The notes under the pieces are model-generated. The model did no database searches and had not been told where the DNA came from. It saw only the letters and a program-made list of their open reading frames with translations. 64,000 bases of DNA, taken from contig LR134136.1 in the NCBI GenBank assembly GCA_900635495.1, forward strand, positions 3,100,001-3,164,000. Direction: 5' to 3'. Of the stretch, positions 54,438 through 62,529 are shown in pieces (positions within the stretch are counted from its first letter, which is position 1; each line of letters opens with the position of its first letter). A program made the translations under genes and the position numbers. This DNA comes from Atlantibacter hermannii (lineage in GTDB: Bacteria; Pseudomonadota; Gammaproteobacteria; Enterobacterales; Enterobacteriaceae).

Positions 54438-55433
54438 TTACTCCAGCGCCAGTAGCGCGAAACTGGCCAGCCAGTGTCCACCGCTGTAATGGCTGCCAAC
54501 CACATGCTCTACGCTGGCCGACAGATGGCGCGCCACCGCCTCCTTAAGCGCCGTTTGCGCCGGATGGCTGGACGGTAAGGCGCGGGCGATGCGCTTCATG
54601 CACCAGGCGCGACTGAGGTTCAACCCGTCGAGATGAGCGATTTTCGGATCGGTGCGATCGCTCACTTCTGCGGGATGCATCAGGGCTGTCACCGATGCCA
54701 CTTCCGGCAGGAAGGCGTCGAACCACTCGGGAAAATTATCCGCCACGCTGCTCATCAACAAGGCTTCGGTGAGCGCGCCGGAAATATACTCATCGCCGCC
54801 GGGCTCATAGTGCGCCGGATAGCGGGTATCGGCGTGGTAAAAACGCTTCGCCGCATCGACGATGGCGCGTTCAAGCGTTGTGTCATCGACAGCGCGGGCA
54901 TATTCAAGCCCCAGCGCCAGCGCAAACGCCGTGTTGTAATGGGTGCCGACGCGTATCGGGTAGGTCAGCTTAGTGAGGTAGTCCATCAGCCGGGCGCGAA
55001 TATCCTGCGTGAGCGGCGACAGCGTCTGGTGCCAGCCCGCGGCCTGCGGCAGGGAGGACTGCTTCAGTTCCTGCGCTAATGCCAGCAGCCAGCCGTAGCC
55101 ATAAGGACGCTCAAACGAGGACCGGAACGGCGCGGTAAAGTAGGCCAGTTCCTGCGCCACATTGGCTTCGGTCAGGTGCTCGTCAATCAGCGCGATGATC
55201 TCATCGCGACACGGCAGTTCAGGATAGAGGCGCAGGCAACGCAACAGCAGCCAGTAGCCGTGGACCGCCGAATGCCAGTCGAAGCAGCCGTAAAAAATCG
55301 GATGCAATGCGCGCGGCGGCAAAACATCACCGTCATCATTCAGCAAATGCATGATGTGATTGGGGTATTCCTGTCGCAAATAGGTTAACGGCATCCGGGC
55401 GAAGGCGTCAGCCTGATGTTGGGTTAATTCCAT
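54438..55433 (-). CDS. DUF2891 family protein, uncharacterised
   Basis: 331 residues, no signal peptide or membrane segment, so probably cytosolic. I recognise the DUF2891 family by the tryptophan/histidine-rich N-terminal block PIFYGCFDWHSAVHGYWLLLR (about 46-66), then ERPYGYGWLLALAQEL (about 109-124), RVGTHYNTAFALALGLEYAR (about 161-180), YEPGGDEYISGALTEALLMS (about 210-229) and HLDGLNLSRAWCMKRIA (about 268-284). The alternating helical blocks with conserved His, Trp and acidic residues resemble an alpha/alpha-toroid sugar-processing fold, but that is inference. AAGGAG lies 6 nt upstream; 31 nt after the DUF979 gene, so the last gene of a three-gene operon. Confidence 0.82.
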   Translation of the reverse strand: MELTQHQADAFARMPLTYLRQEYPNHIMHLLNDDGDVLPPRALHPIFYGCFDWHSAVHGYWLLLRCLRLYPELPCRDEIIALIDEHLTEANVAQELAYFTAPFRSSFERPYGYGWLLALAQELKQSSLPQAAGWHQTLSPLTQDIRARLMDYLTKLTYPIRVGTHYNTAFALALGLEYARAVDDTTLERAIVDAAKRFYHADTRYPAHYEPGGDEYISGALTEALLMSSVADNFPEWFDAFLPEVASVTALMHPAEVSDRTDPKIAHLDGLNLSRAWCMKRIARALPSSHPAQTALKEAVARHLSASVEHVVGSHYSGGHWLASFALLALE

Positions 55434-55464
55434 AACAGCTCCTTAGGTCGTCACCGCGCCGCGC

Positions 55465-56451
55465 TTAGCGAAACACGAGGAAATACATTAAAAAGACGTT
55501 CACCACCAACAGCGTAACGGCAGTGGGTATCTGGATCTTGATCACCTGGTATTTATCTTTCAGTTCCAGCAGCGCGGCGGGCACGATGTTGAAATTCGCC
55601 GCCATGGGCGTCATCAGCGTGCCGCAGTAACCGGCGTACATCCCGATCGCCAGCAGCGGTGCCGGGTCGCCATGATGGTAATTAATCAGAAACGGCAGCG
55701 CGATGCCGGCGCTTAACACCGGGAAAGCAGCAAACGCGTTCCCCATAATCATGGTAAACAGCGCCATGCCGATGCAGTAAATCACCACCAGCATGAAGCG
55801 GCTGTCGGGGTTAACGAACAGGCTGACCACTTTCTGAACCGAATCGCCGGTATTGGCCACCAGAAACACCCCGCCCAGCATGGCAAGCATTTGCGGCAGG
55901 ATCACCGCCCAGCCAATGGTGTCTACCAGACGGCGCGATTGCCGGATGGCGTGGAGCGGCGTGCCGCCAGTTAACCACCATCCCGTCAGGATCGCGGCAA
56001 CGCAGGCGACGCACAGCGACGCCAGGGTAAGTTGTTTCTGGTCGAGCAGGAAAACGCCGCCAATGGACACGCCTTTCAAAAACAGGGTGCCGATCACCGT
56101 AACGACCGGGATCATTAACGCCGGTAAGAACAGCCAGTTTTTCAGGCGATTCGACGATGCGACACGCTCCGTCTCGGTGGACATTTTGTAATACCCTTTC
56201 CCCACCAGGCCAAATCCGGCCAGCAGCGCAATAACAATCACGCAGCCGCCAATAATCCGGTAGGCCAGCGATTTGCCCAGCTCCTGGACCATTAAATCGC
56301 CGAACAGGAAGATCCCGCCAAATAAAAACCAGAACAGCGCGGTGGTGAAACGTTTAGGGTTGCCACGATCGCGCAGGGTCATGATCACCAGCAGCATCAC
56401 CACAAAGCCGATCAGGTAATAAACGCGGTTAATGGAAATTAAGGTGCTCAT
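55465..56451 (-). CDS. DUF979 family membrane protein, putative transporter subunit
   Basis: 328 residues from ATG 56451, which has AGGAGG upstream inside the preceding gene; the stop of that gene overlaps it (ATGA). About nine to ten hydrophobic segments, for example INRVYYLIGFVVMLLVIMTL, YRIIGGCVIVIALLAGFGLVG and LMYFLVF at the end. Conserved polar-in-membrane stretches are MIMGNAFAAFPVLSAGIALPF and YCGTLMTPMAANFNIVPAALLEL. DUF979 proteins always pair with DUF969 and the two together look like a bipartite permease. Substrate unknown; see findings for a proposed link to 5-oxoproline. Confidence 0.82.
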   Translation of the reverse strand: MSTLISINRVYYLIGFVVMLLVIMTLRDRGNPKRFTTALFWFLFGGIFLFGDLMVQELGKSLAYRIIGGCVIVIALLAGFGLVGKGYYKMSTETERVASSNRLKNWLFLPALMIPVVTVIGTLFLKGVSIGGVFLLDQKQLTLASLCVACVAAILTGWWLTGGTPLHAIRQSRRLVDTIGWAVILPQMLAMLGGVFLVANTGDSVQKVVSLFVNPDSRFMLVVIYCIGMALFTMIMGNAFAAFPVLSAGIALPFLINYHHGDPAPLLAIGMYAGYCGTLMTPMAANFNIVPAALLELKDKYQVIKIQIPTAVTLLVVNVFLMYFLVFR

Positions 56452-57170
56452 TGCGCGGCCTCCTGAGTGCCCTGCCCGGCTTTCCATTTCATCACATCGC
56501 GACGAATGCTGGCGTCAAGGCGCAGCAGACGCGTCATATGAATAATCAGCGCCGCGATGGCGGTCGGGATCGCCCACAGGCCGATATGCAACGGCTCAAT
56601 ACCCTCAATCCCGTTTTCTTTCAGGAAGGCGTCTATTAACAGCACCGCGCCGAACGCGATGAAAATGTCTTCGCCGAAGAACACGGCGATGTTGTCGCAT
56701 GCGGCGGCATGCGCCTTGATTTTGTCGCGAATGAACTGCGGCAATTCGCCGTATTCGTTGAGCGCCGCCCCTTCCGCCATGGGTGCCAGCAACGGACGCA
56801 CGGTTTGCGCGTGACCACCCAGCGACATCAGCCCCAGTGCGGCGGTGCCTTCACGGGCGACGAAATAGAGCATCAGAATACGCGCCGAGGTCGCGCTGGC
56901 GATTTTCGCCACCCAGGCCTGGGCGCGCTCTTTGAGCCCGTAATACTCCAGCAGGCCAATGACCGGCAGAATCAAAATAAAGGTTGCCAGCGAACGGCTG
57001 TTAACAAATTTCTCGCCAAAGGTTTCGAGCAACATGCCGAAATCCATCCCCACCAGCAATCCCGTGGCAAGCCCTGCCACGACCACCACCAGCAGCGGGT
57101 TGAAGCGCAGCGCAAAACCAATAACCACTACCGGTATCCCGATGAGCGGCAACAGTGTAGAACTGTCCAT
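56448..57170 (-). CDS. DUF969 family membrane protein, putative transporter subunit
   Basis: 240 residues with about six hydrophobic segments (LLPLIGIPVVVIGFALRF, LLVVVVAGLATGLLVGM, SLATFILILPVIGLLEYYG, and so on). A conserved loop GREGTAALGLMSLGGHAQTVRPLLAPMAEGAA-type block lies at about 108-135, and FFGEDIFIAFGAVLLID at about 163-180. First gene of the operon DUF969-DUF979-DUF2891; the divergent regulator gene begins 267 bp away, with two palindromes between. Confidence 0.82.
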   Translation of the reverse strand: MDSSTLLPLIGIPVVVIGFALRFNPLLVVVVAGLATGLLVGMDFGMLLETFGEKFVNSRSLATFILILPVIGLLEYYGLKERAQAWVAKIASATSARILMLYFVAREGTAALGLMSLGGHAQTVRPLLAPMAEGAALNEYGELPQFIRDKIKAHAAACDNIAVFFGEDIFIAFGAVLLIDAFLKENGIEGIEPLHIGLWAIPTAIAALIIHMTRLLRLDASIRRDVMKWKAGQGTQEAAQ

Positions 57171-57290
57171 AAAACATTTACCCTATCTAAAGTGAGCGTT
57201 GCACGCCGAAGGCTGTTTTTTTATGGCTTCGCGCCAGAAGCGAAGCTTGGGGCATTGCGGCGAACGGTGTTGTGTCTGTGCACGGGGCGG

Positions 57291-57306
57291 TGAATGCGCG
57301 CATTCA
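57291..57306. promoter_or_regulatory. Perfect 16-bp palindrome in the regulator-DUF969 gap
   Basis: TGAATGCGCGCATTCA is a perfect palindrome 121 bp upstream of the DUF969 start. Candidate operator or transcription-related element; no protein can be assigned from sequence alone. Confidence 0.45.
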
Positions 57307-57364
57307 AGCCTGTCCCGGTGATAAAAAGCTATATCTGAACGCCCACAATATGTAAACAATTTAT

Positions 57365-57388
57365 CAATAAAATGTTTTTATTTTATTG
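57365..57388. promoter_or_regulatory. Candidate operator of the MarR-like regulator
   Basis: Perfect inverted repeat CAATAAAAT-GTTTTT-ATTTTATTG (9-6-9), 49 bp before the regulator start and in the gap with the divergent DUF969 operon. Size and symmetry suit a dimeric winged-helix repressor; probable autoregulatory site (inference). Confidence 0.6.
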
Positions 57389-57437
57389 GTTCACCGTTAT
57401 ATCTTTTGCTAATAGTCACACTCGCGTAAGGACAGTT

Positions 57438-57986
57438 ATGACTTCAAAAACCGCTGCTACCTCAATTCATCGCGACGATATTACTGATGGCCGCATCGTC
57501 TCTTCACGTCACCTGGTTTCCGAGCGCTGTGCGGAGTTATCGGAGCTGGAATATGCGCTGATCATGACCAGCAATGCTTTTAACAAGTGGATGGTGCGCT
57601 GCATGACGGCAGCGGGAGAACCGGATATGGGGGCATTCGATGTTTCGCTTCTCCATCACGTTAATCACAGGGATCGTAAGAAGAAACTGGCGGATATCTG
57701 TTTCGTGTTAAACGTGGAAGATACCCATATCGTCACCTACGCCCTGAAAAAGCTGGTGAAAGCGGGTTATGTGACCAGTGAGAAAGTGGGCAAGGAGCTC
57801 TATTTCTCTACCACCGAAGAAGGAAAGGCGCTGTGTATGAAGTACCGTGAGGTGCGTGAAACCTGTTTGATCGCCATTCAGGTGGAAAGCGGTATTCCTG
57901 GCGCATCGATTGGCGAGACCGCGCAACTGTTGCGTACCATTTCGTCGCTGTACGATACTGCCGCACGGGCTGCCGCATCGTTATAG
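57438..57986 (+). CDS. Winged-helix (MarR-like) transcriptional regulator
   Basis: 182 residues from ATG 57438, with AAGGACAG 4 nt upstream; the longer frame from 57372 would overlap the palindrome. Winged helix at about 88-135: LADICFVLNVEDTHIVTYALKKLVKAGYV (helices 2-4 and recognition helix) followed by the wing TSEKVGKELYFSTTEEG. N-terminal helix at about 38-60 and C-terminal helices for dimerisation, as in MarR proteins. Divergent from the DUF969 operon, which it probably controls together with itself. Ligand unknown. Convergent with pxpA. Confidence 0.85.
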   Translation: MTSKTAATSIHRDDITDGRIVSSRHLVSERCAELSELEYALIMTSNAFNKWMVRCMTAAGEPDMGAFDVSLLHHVNHRDRKKKLADICFVLNVEDTHIVTYALKKLVKAGYVTSEKVGKELYFSTTEEGKALCMKYREVRETCLIAIQVESGIPGASIGETAQLLRTISSLYDTAARAAASL

Positions 57987-58008
57987 CGCCCGCCACTGTT
58001 GGCGGGCG
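57987..58008. terminator. Hairpin between the regulator gene and pxpA
   Basis: Perfect 9-bp stem CGCCCGCCA/TGGCGGGCG, loop CTGT, immediately after the regulator stop. No U-tract on either strand, so termination is uncertain. Confidence 0.45.
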
Positions 58009-58017
58009 TGCAGAAAC

Positions 58018-58755
58018 TTACTCAGCGCAAACCCGAATCTGGCGCTGTTCAAACGCATCGCGCAACCGGCGGGCAAACGCCAGCGCATGCGCGCCGTCGC
58101 CATGCAGGCAGACCGTCTGGGCATTGACCGTTGCCCAGGCGCCGTCCCGGCTTTTTACCCGGCCATTGAGCACCATCTCAAGCGTGCGGGAAACGGCTTC
58201 GTTGTCATCGTCAATCAGGGCGCCTGGCTCACCGCGCGGCACCAGTGAACCGTCCGGCTGATAGCCTCTGTCGGCAAAAACCTCTTCCCGGGTCGCAAGG
58301 CCCGCACGCTCCCCGGCGCGAATCAGTTCGCTGCCCGCCAGCCCGACCAACAGTAAACCTGGATCGAGGCTTTTTACCGCACGGGCGATGGCGTCCGCCA
58401 GTTTCGGCTCCCGCGCCGCCTGGTTGTAGAGCATACCGTGAGGTTTAACGTGTTTCAGAACCCCGCCTTCCGCGTTCACAATAGCCGCCAGCGCGCCGAT
58501 CTGATAAAGCGTCTGGGCATACACGGTTTCCGCTGGCAGTTGCATAGCACTGCGGCCAAAGTTTTCCCGGTCAGGAAAACTCGGGTGCGCACCGATGGCA
58601 ACGCCATGCGCCAGCGCCAGCCGCACGCTTTCACGCATGGTCTGTGCATCGCCCGCATGAAAACCGCAGGCGATATTGGCGGAGGTAATCAACGGCATCA
58701 ACGCGCTGTCGTTGCCGCAGCCTTCGCCGAGATCGGCGTTTAAATCAATCATCAT
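58018..58755 (-). CDS. pxpA: 5-oxoprolinase subunit A (LamB/YcsF family)
   Basis: Part of the ATP-dependent PxpABC enzyme converting 5-oxoproline to glutamate. 245 residues from ATG 58755; MMIDLNADLGEG aligns with E. coli YbgL. Family motifs are LNADLGEG (about 4-11), SANIACGFHAGDA (about 28-40), AIGAHPSFPDRENFGR (about 55-70), VKPHGMLYNQAA and FADRGYQPDGSLVPR. The start overlaps the pxpC stop by 11 nt. Last gene of its operon. Confidence 0.96.
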   Translation of the reverse strand: MMIDLNADLGEGCGNDSALMPLITSANIACGFHAGDAQTMRESVRLALAHGVAIGAHPSFPDRENFGRSAMQLPAETVYAQTLYQIGALAAIVNAEGGVLKHVKPHGMLYNQAAREPKLADAIARAVKSLDPGLLLVGLAGSELIRAGERAGLATREEVFADRGYQPDGSLVPRGEPGALIDDDNEAVSRTLEMVLNGRVKSRDGAWATVNAQTVCLHGDGAHALAFARRLRDAFEQRQIRVCAE

Positions 58756-59677
58756 TCGCCAGCCGCCATTCCAGTTGTTCGAAGTAACGTTGTTGATGGG
58801 CACGCGCCTCGAGCGCTTCCTCAAGCGTGCAGCGATCAAAATGCAGCGGCTCGCCCAGGCGCAACTGCGCCAGATTGTACATATCCGCCTCGATCACGCA
58901 GGCGATGCGCGGATAACCGCCGGTGGTTTGCGCATCGTTCATCAACACGATTGGTTGGCCGTTATGCGGCACCTGTACCACGCCAGGCAGCAGGCCGTGA
59001 GAGAGTAGTTCGCGGGAATCGGTGCGCTCCAGCACATTGCCACTGAGGCGATATCCCATGCGGTTACTCTGCGGGCTCAGCTTCCAGGGCGCGCGCCAGA
59101 ACGCTTCCTGCGCGGCAGGGGAAAATTCATGGTATTCCGGCCCCGGCAACGCCCGGATGCGGTTGCCCCACAGCAGTTGATGCACCCCGCGGCTTTGCAG
59201 GAAGGTGCGGGTCGCCGGACGTAACGGAATACGGTCGCCGTCCTGCAAACGGCGGCCTTCAAACCCGCCAAATCCGGCTTTTAAATCGGTGCTGTACGAG
59301 CCCATTATTTTGGGGACGTCGATACCGCCTGCTACCGCCAGATAACTGCGCATACCGCGCTTCGGCAAGGCCAGTTTTAACTGCTGGCCCGCACGCACCG
59401 GCAAACGCCAGCCGGTCCACACCGAATGACCATCAAGGGTCGCACCGCAGGCCGCGCCGGTTAACGCAAACCAGCCATCCTGATGGAAAGCGATGGTGCA
59501 CTGCCCGAGGGTAATCTCCAGCGCTGCCATATCCGGCTCGTTACCCACCAGCAAATTCGCGATGCGTAGCGCGGGCGTATCCATTGCGCCGCAGCGGCTA
59601 ATGCCTGCCTGGCGCAACCCGTGCCGTCCGCCGTCCTGCACCGTGGTGCTCATCCCTGCGCGAATAATCTCTAACAC
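58745..59677 (-). CDS. pxpC: 5-oxoprolinase subunit C
   Basis: 310 residues, as in E. coli YbgK. Allophanate-hydrolase subunit 2-like domain: MLEIIRAGMSTTVQDGGRHGLRQAGISRCGAMD at the N-terminus, a conserved LVGNEPDMAALEITLGQC block, and the C-terminal PNGQPIVLMNDAQTTGGYPRI (here PHNGQPIVLMNDAQTTGGY). Overlaps pxpB by 7 nt. Confidence 0.96.
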   Translation of the reverse strand: MLEIIRAGMSTTVQDGGRHGLRQAGISRCGAMDTPALRIANLLVGNEPDMAALEITLGQCTIAFHQDGWFALTGAACGATLDGHSVWTGWRLPVRAGQQLKLALPKRGMRSYLAVAGGIDVPKIMGSYSTDLKAGFGGFEGRRLQDGDRIPLRPATRTFLQSRGVHQLLWGNRIRALPGPEYHEFSPAAQEAFWRAPWKLSPQSNRMGYRLSGNVLERTDSRELLSHGLLPGVVQVPHNGQPIVLMNDAQTTGGYPRIACVIEADMYNLAQLRLGEPLHFDRCTLEEALEARAHQQRYFEQLEWRLANDD

Positions 59678-60327
59678 ACGCCCTCCTTAGACGGAACAAA
59701 ACGTACTCTGTCGCCCGGCTGTAACAGCGTGGCGGGCTGGCGTTGCGGATCGAATAAACGAATATCGGTGCGGCCGATGATTTGCCAGCCGCCGGGAGTC
59801 GGCAACGGGTAAATGCCGGTTTGACCGCCACCGATGCCCACCGATCCGGCGGGCACTTCGAGGCGCGGTTCGGCGCGGCGCGGCGTGGCCAGATCGGCTG
59901 GCAGCCCGCCCAGGTACGGGAATCCCGGCTGGAAACCGATAAAATAGACGATATAGTCAGCCTGCGCATGGCGCTCTACCACCTGGCGCTCGCTGAGCCC
60001 GGTATGACGCGCCACTTCGCCCAAATCGGGGCCGTGTTCACCGCCATAAATGACCGGGATCTCCACGAGTCGCGATTCCAGCGTCAGCGCCTCGCTCTCT
60101 TCCCACCAGCGTTGCAAACGCTCAATCCCATCCAGCGCGGAAGTGGCCGGATCCCGAAGCGTCACGGTGATGTTGTTCATTCCTGGAATGACTTCCACCA
60201 CGGTTGGCACGTCCGCCAGCCGCTGCACCAGCCCCCAGATCCGCTGCTGACTTTCCAGCGTGACGGGCGGTTCCAGTTCCAAAACCACCGCGCTTTCACC
60301 TAATAAATAACACCGCGCTCGCTGCAC
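59671..60327 (-). CDS. pxpB: 5-oxoprolinase subunit B
   Basis: 218 residues from GTG 60327 (MQRARCYLLGESAVVLELEPPV), the E. coli YbgJ length, with AAGGGCG 5 nt upstream; a TTG at 60345 would lengthen it by six residues. Allophanate-hydrolase subunit 1-like domain: IPGMNNITVTL (about 49-59), FIGFQPGFPYLGGLP (about 131-145), and VPAGSVGIGGGQTGIYPLPTPGGWQIIG (about 160-187). Begins 14 nt after ybgI. Confidence 0.95.
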   Translation of the reverse strand: MQRARCYLLGESAVVLELEPPVTLESQQRIWGLVQRLADVPTVVEVIPGMNNITVTLRDPATSALDGIERLQRWWEESEALTLESRLVEIPVIYGGEHGPDLGEVARHTGLSERQVVERHAQADYIVYFIGFQPGFPYLGGLPADLATPRRAEPRLEVPAGSVGIGGGQTGIYPLPTPGGWQIIGRTDIRLFDPQRQPATLLQPGDRVRFVPSKEGVC

Positions 60328-60341
60328 TTTGTCGCCCTTAC

Positions 60342-61085
60342 TCAAGCTGGATTGGGGATATCGATGAACGTGACATCGAGATCGGTGGTTTCATTCAGCC
60401 ATTCGCTCAGGGCGCGAATGCCACCGCGCTCGGTAGCATGGTGACCTGCGGCATAGAAGTGCAGGCCCTGCTCGCGTGCCGAATGAATGGTCTGTTCGGA
60501 GACTTCACCGGTGATAAAGGCATCGACGCCGAAGCGCGCTGCGCTGTCAATAAAGCTTTGCCCGCCGCCGGTGCACCAGGCGACGCGTTTGATATCCGCA
60601 GGGCCGGTATCGCCGCACCACAGCGGACGGCGGCCCAGCCGCGCTTCTATCCACGATGCCAGCTCAAGGCCCGGCACCGGCATCGACAGCTCGCCCCACG
60701 GCACCAGTGGTTCAATCTCGCCTTTAACTTCAATCCCTAACAGCGCGGCGAGCTGGGCGTTATTACCGAGTTGGGGATGCGCGTCCAGCGGTAAATGCCA
60801 GCCGTAAAGGTTGATATCGTTGGCGAGCAGCGTCTTCAGGCGCTGGCGCTTCATGTCGCGTATCACGGGCGATTCGCCTTTCCAGAAATACCCGTGGTGA
60901 ACAATCACCGCATCCGCGTTCTGACGCACCGCTTCATCCAGCAGCGCCTGGCTTGCCGTCACGCCAGTGATAATTTTCTGAACCGTTTCACGCCCTTCGA
61001 CCTGCAAGCCGTTGGGGGCGTAATCATTAAATGCCGCGCTATTGAGCTGCTGATTAATCAGGCTTTCCAGTTCGGTGTTTCTCAT
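60342..61085 (-). CDS. ybgI: YbgI, Nif3/DUF34 metal-binding protein
   Basis: 247 residues from ATG 61085 (MRNTELESLINQQL...); an ATG at 61088 adds one residue. Dinuclear-metal motifs are VIVHHGYFWKGE (about 63-74), LPLDAHPQLGNNAQLA (about 97-112), and AAGHHATERGG near the C-terminus. Toroidal hexamer in E. coli; proposed GTP cyclohydrolase-like metal hydrolase or metallochaperone, but role unsettled. The 5' end lies inside the phr 3' end. Confidence 0.94.
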   Translation of the reverse strand: MRNTELESLINQQLNSAAFNDYAPNGLQVEGRETVQKIITGVTASQALLDEAVRQNADAVIVHHGYFWKGESPVIRDMKRQRLKTLLANDINLYGWHLPLDAHPQLGNNAQLAALLGIEVKGEIEPLVPWGELSMPVPGLELASWIEARLGRRPLWCGDTGPADIKRVAWCTGGGQSFIDSAARFGVDAFITGEVSEQTIHSAREQGLHFYAAGHHATERGGIRALSEWLNETTDLDVTFIDIPNPA

Positions 61086-62517
61086 CATGGCTCCCTGTTA
61101 CTGCGCGTGCCGCTTCATAGGCTGCGAGCGTGGCGACGCGCGCCTGTTTGTGTTCAACAATCGGTTGCGGGTAATCCAGCGTCACCCTTTGTTTTTGCGC
61201 CCAAAGCCAGGGCTGGTGCACATCTTTACCGGGGATATGTCTGAGTTCCGGTAGCCACTGGCGCACAAAGTCGCCCTGCGGGTCAAAACGTTCGCCCTGG
61301 GTAGTGGGGTTAAAAATGCGAAACCACGGGGCCGCATCATGCCCGGTTGAGGCGACCCATTGCCAGCCGCCATTATTGGCCGCAAGCATTCCATCCACCA
61401 GCTGAGACATAAAATAGCGTTCACCACGCCGCCAGTCGATAAGTAAGTCTTTGACTAAAAAGCTACCGGTAATCATACGCAGGCGATTATGCATCCACCC
61501 GGTCGTATTCATCTGGCGCATGGCCGCATCCACAATCGGGTAACCCGTTTTGCCCTCGCACCAGGCGGCAAACTGCGCATCGTTCTGGTTCCACTGCACC
61601 CGCTCGGTCCACGGAATAAACGCTTTATAACGGCACAACGCGGGCCAGTAAGCGAGGATATGCAGATAAAACTCGCGCCAGAGCAGTTCATTCAGCCACT
61701 TCGCCCCCTGCCCGCCCGTCAGCGCGTCAGGGTGCTCGCACAGCAGACGATGCAGACACTGGCGCGGCGACAACACGCCAATCGCCAGCCACGGCGACAG
61801 GCGGCTGGTGCCATCAACAGCAGGATAGTCGCGATCCCGTTCATAATCCGCCACCGACTGACGGCAAAAGTGCCGCAGACGGCTGAGCGCGGCCTTTTCT
61901 CCCACCGGGAATAACGTTGCATCCAGTTCGCGCTGCGGATAATGAAACGGCGCAAACGGTTCAGGGTCATCAAGGGGGCCGCTTGCCCGCACCGCAGGCG
62001 CGCTGACACACTCCGGCAAATGCGCCTGGAGCCGTTTGAGGAAAGCGCGGCTGAAGGGGGTGAAGACTTTGTACATTTCGTGATTGCCGGTCGTAACGCT
62101 ACCGGGGGCGAGCATCACATAATCATCGAACCCCTGACAGACCACGCCGTCCGCGAGCCGCTTTTCAACGGCCGCATCGCGCTGACGTTCATTGAGTTCA
62201 TACTGATAGTTGTAGAACAGCGCGTCGACGCGCTGTTGCCCGCAAAATGCGGCCAGCGCGTCCACCGAGGCGGCGAAATCGTCCACCTGAAGCACCGTCA
62301 GTGGAATGCCTTTTTCTGCCAGGGATCGTTGTAAATCATGCAGATGCGCCTGCATCCACGCGGCCTGACGAGGCGCCAGATGATGCTCGCGCCACTGAAG
62401 TGGTGTGGCGATAAACAGGCCAATTACCCTGGCCTGCGGATCGCGGCAGGCAGCCGCAAGCGCAAGGTTGTCGTTCACGCGGAGATCCGCGCGAAACCAG
62501 ACCAGATGGGTGGTCAT
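61054..62517 (-). CDS. phr: Deoxyribodipyrimidine photolyase, with extended C-terminus
   Basis: Light-dependent repair of cyclobutane pyrimidine dimers. 487 residues against 472 in E. coli. The N-terminal antenna domain begins HLVWFRADLRVNDNLAL; FAD domain motifs are DGTSRLSPWLAIGVLSPR, WLNELLWREFYLHIL, WNQNDAQFAAWCEGKTGYPIVDAAMRQMNTTGWMHNRLRM and NNGGWQWVASTGHDAAPWFRIFNP. After ATLAAYEAARA the tail VTGSHDEKHRTGKPD runs over the ybgI start (32-nt overlap with ATG 61085), unlike E. coli, where phr ends at the ybgI start. Confidence 0.95.
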   Translation of the reverse strand: MTTHLVWFRADLRVNDNLALAAACRDPQARVIGLFIATPLQWREHHLAPRQAAWMQAHLHDLQRSLAEKGIPLTVLQVDDFAASVDALAAFCGQQRVDALFYNYQYELNERQRDAAVEKRLADGVVCQGFDDYVMLAPGSVTTGNHEMYKVFTPFSRAFLKRLQAHLPECVSAPAVRASGPLDDPEPFAPFHYPQRELDATLFPVGEKAALSRLRHFCRQSVADYERDRDYPAVDGTSRLSPWLAIGVLSPRQCLHRLLCEHPDALTGGQGAKWLNELLWREFYLHILAYWPALCRYKAFIPWTERVQWNQNDAQFAAWCEGKTGYPIVDAAMRQMNTTGWMHNRLRMITGSFLVKDLLIDWRRGERYFMSQLVDGMLAANNGGWQWVASTGHDAAPWFRIFNPTTQGERFDPQGDFVRQWLPELRHIPGKDVHQPWLWAQKQRVTLDYPQPIVEHKQARVATLAAYEAARAVTGSHDEKHRTGKPD

Positions 62518-62529
62518 AGAGCTCCTGAA

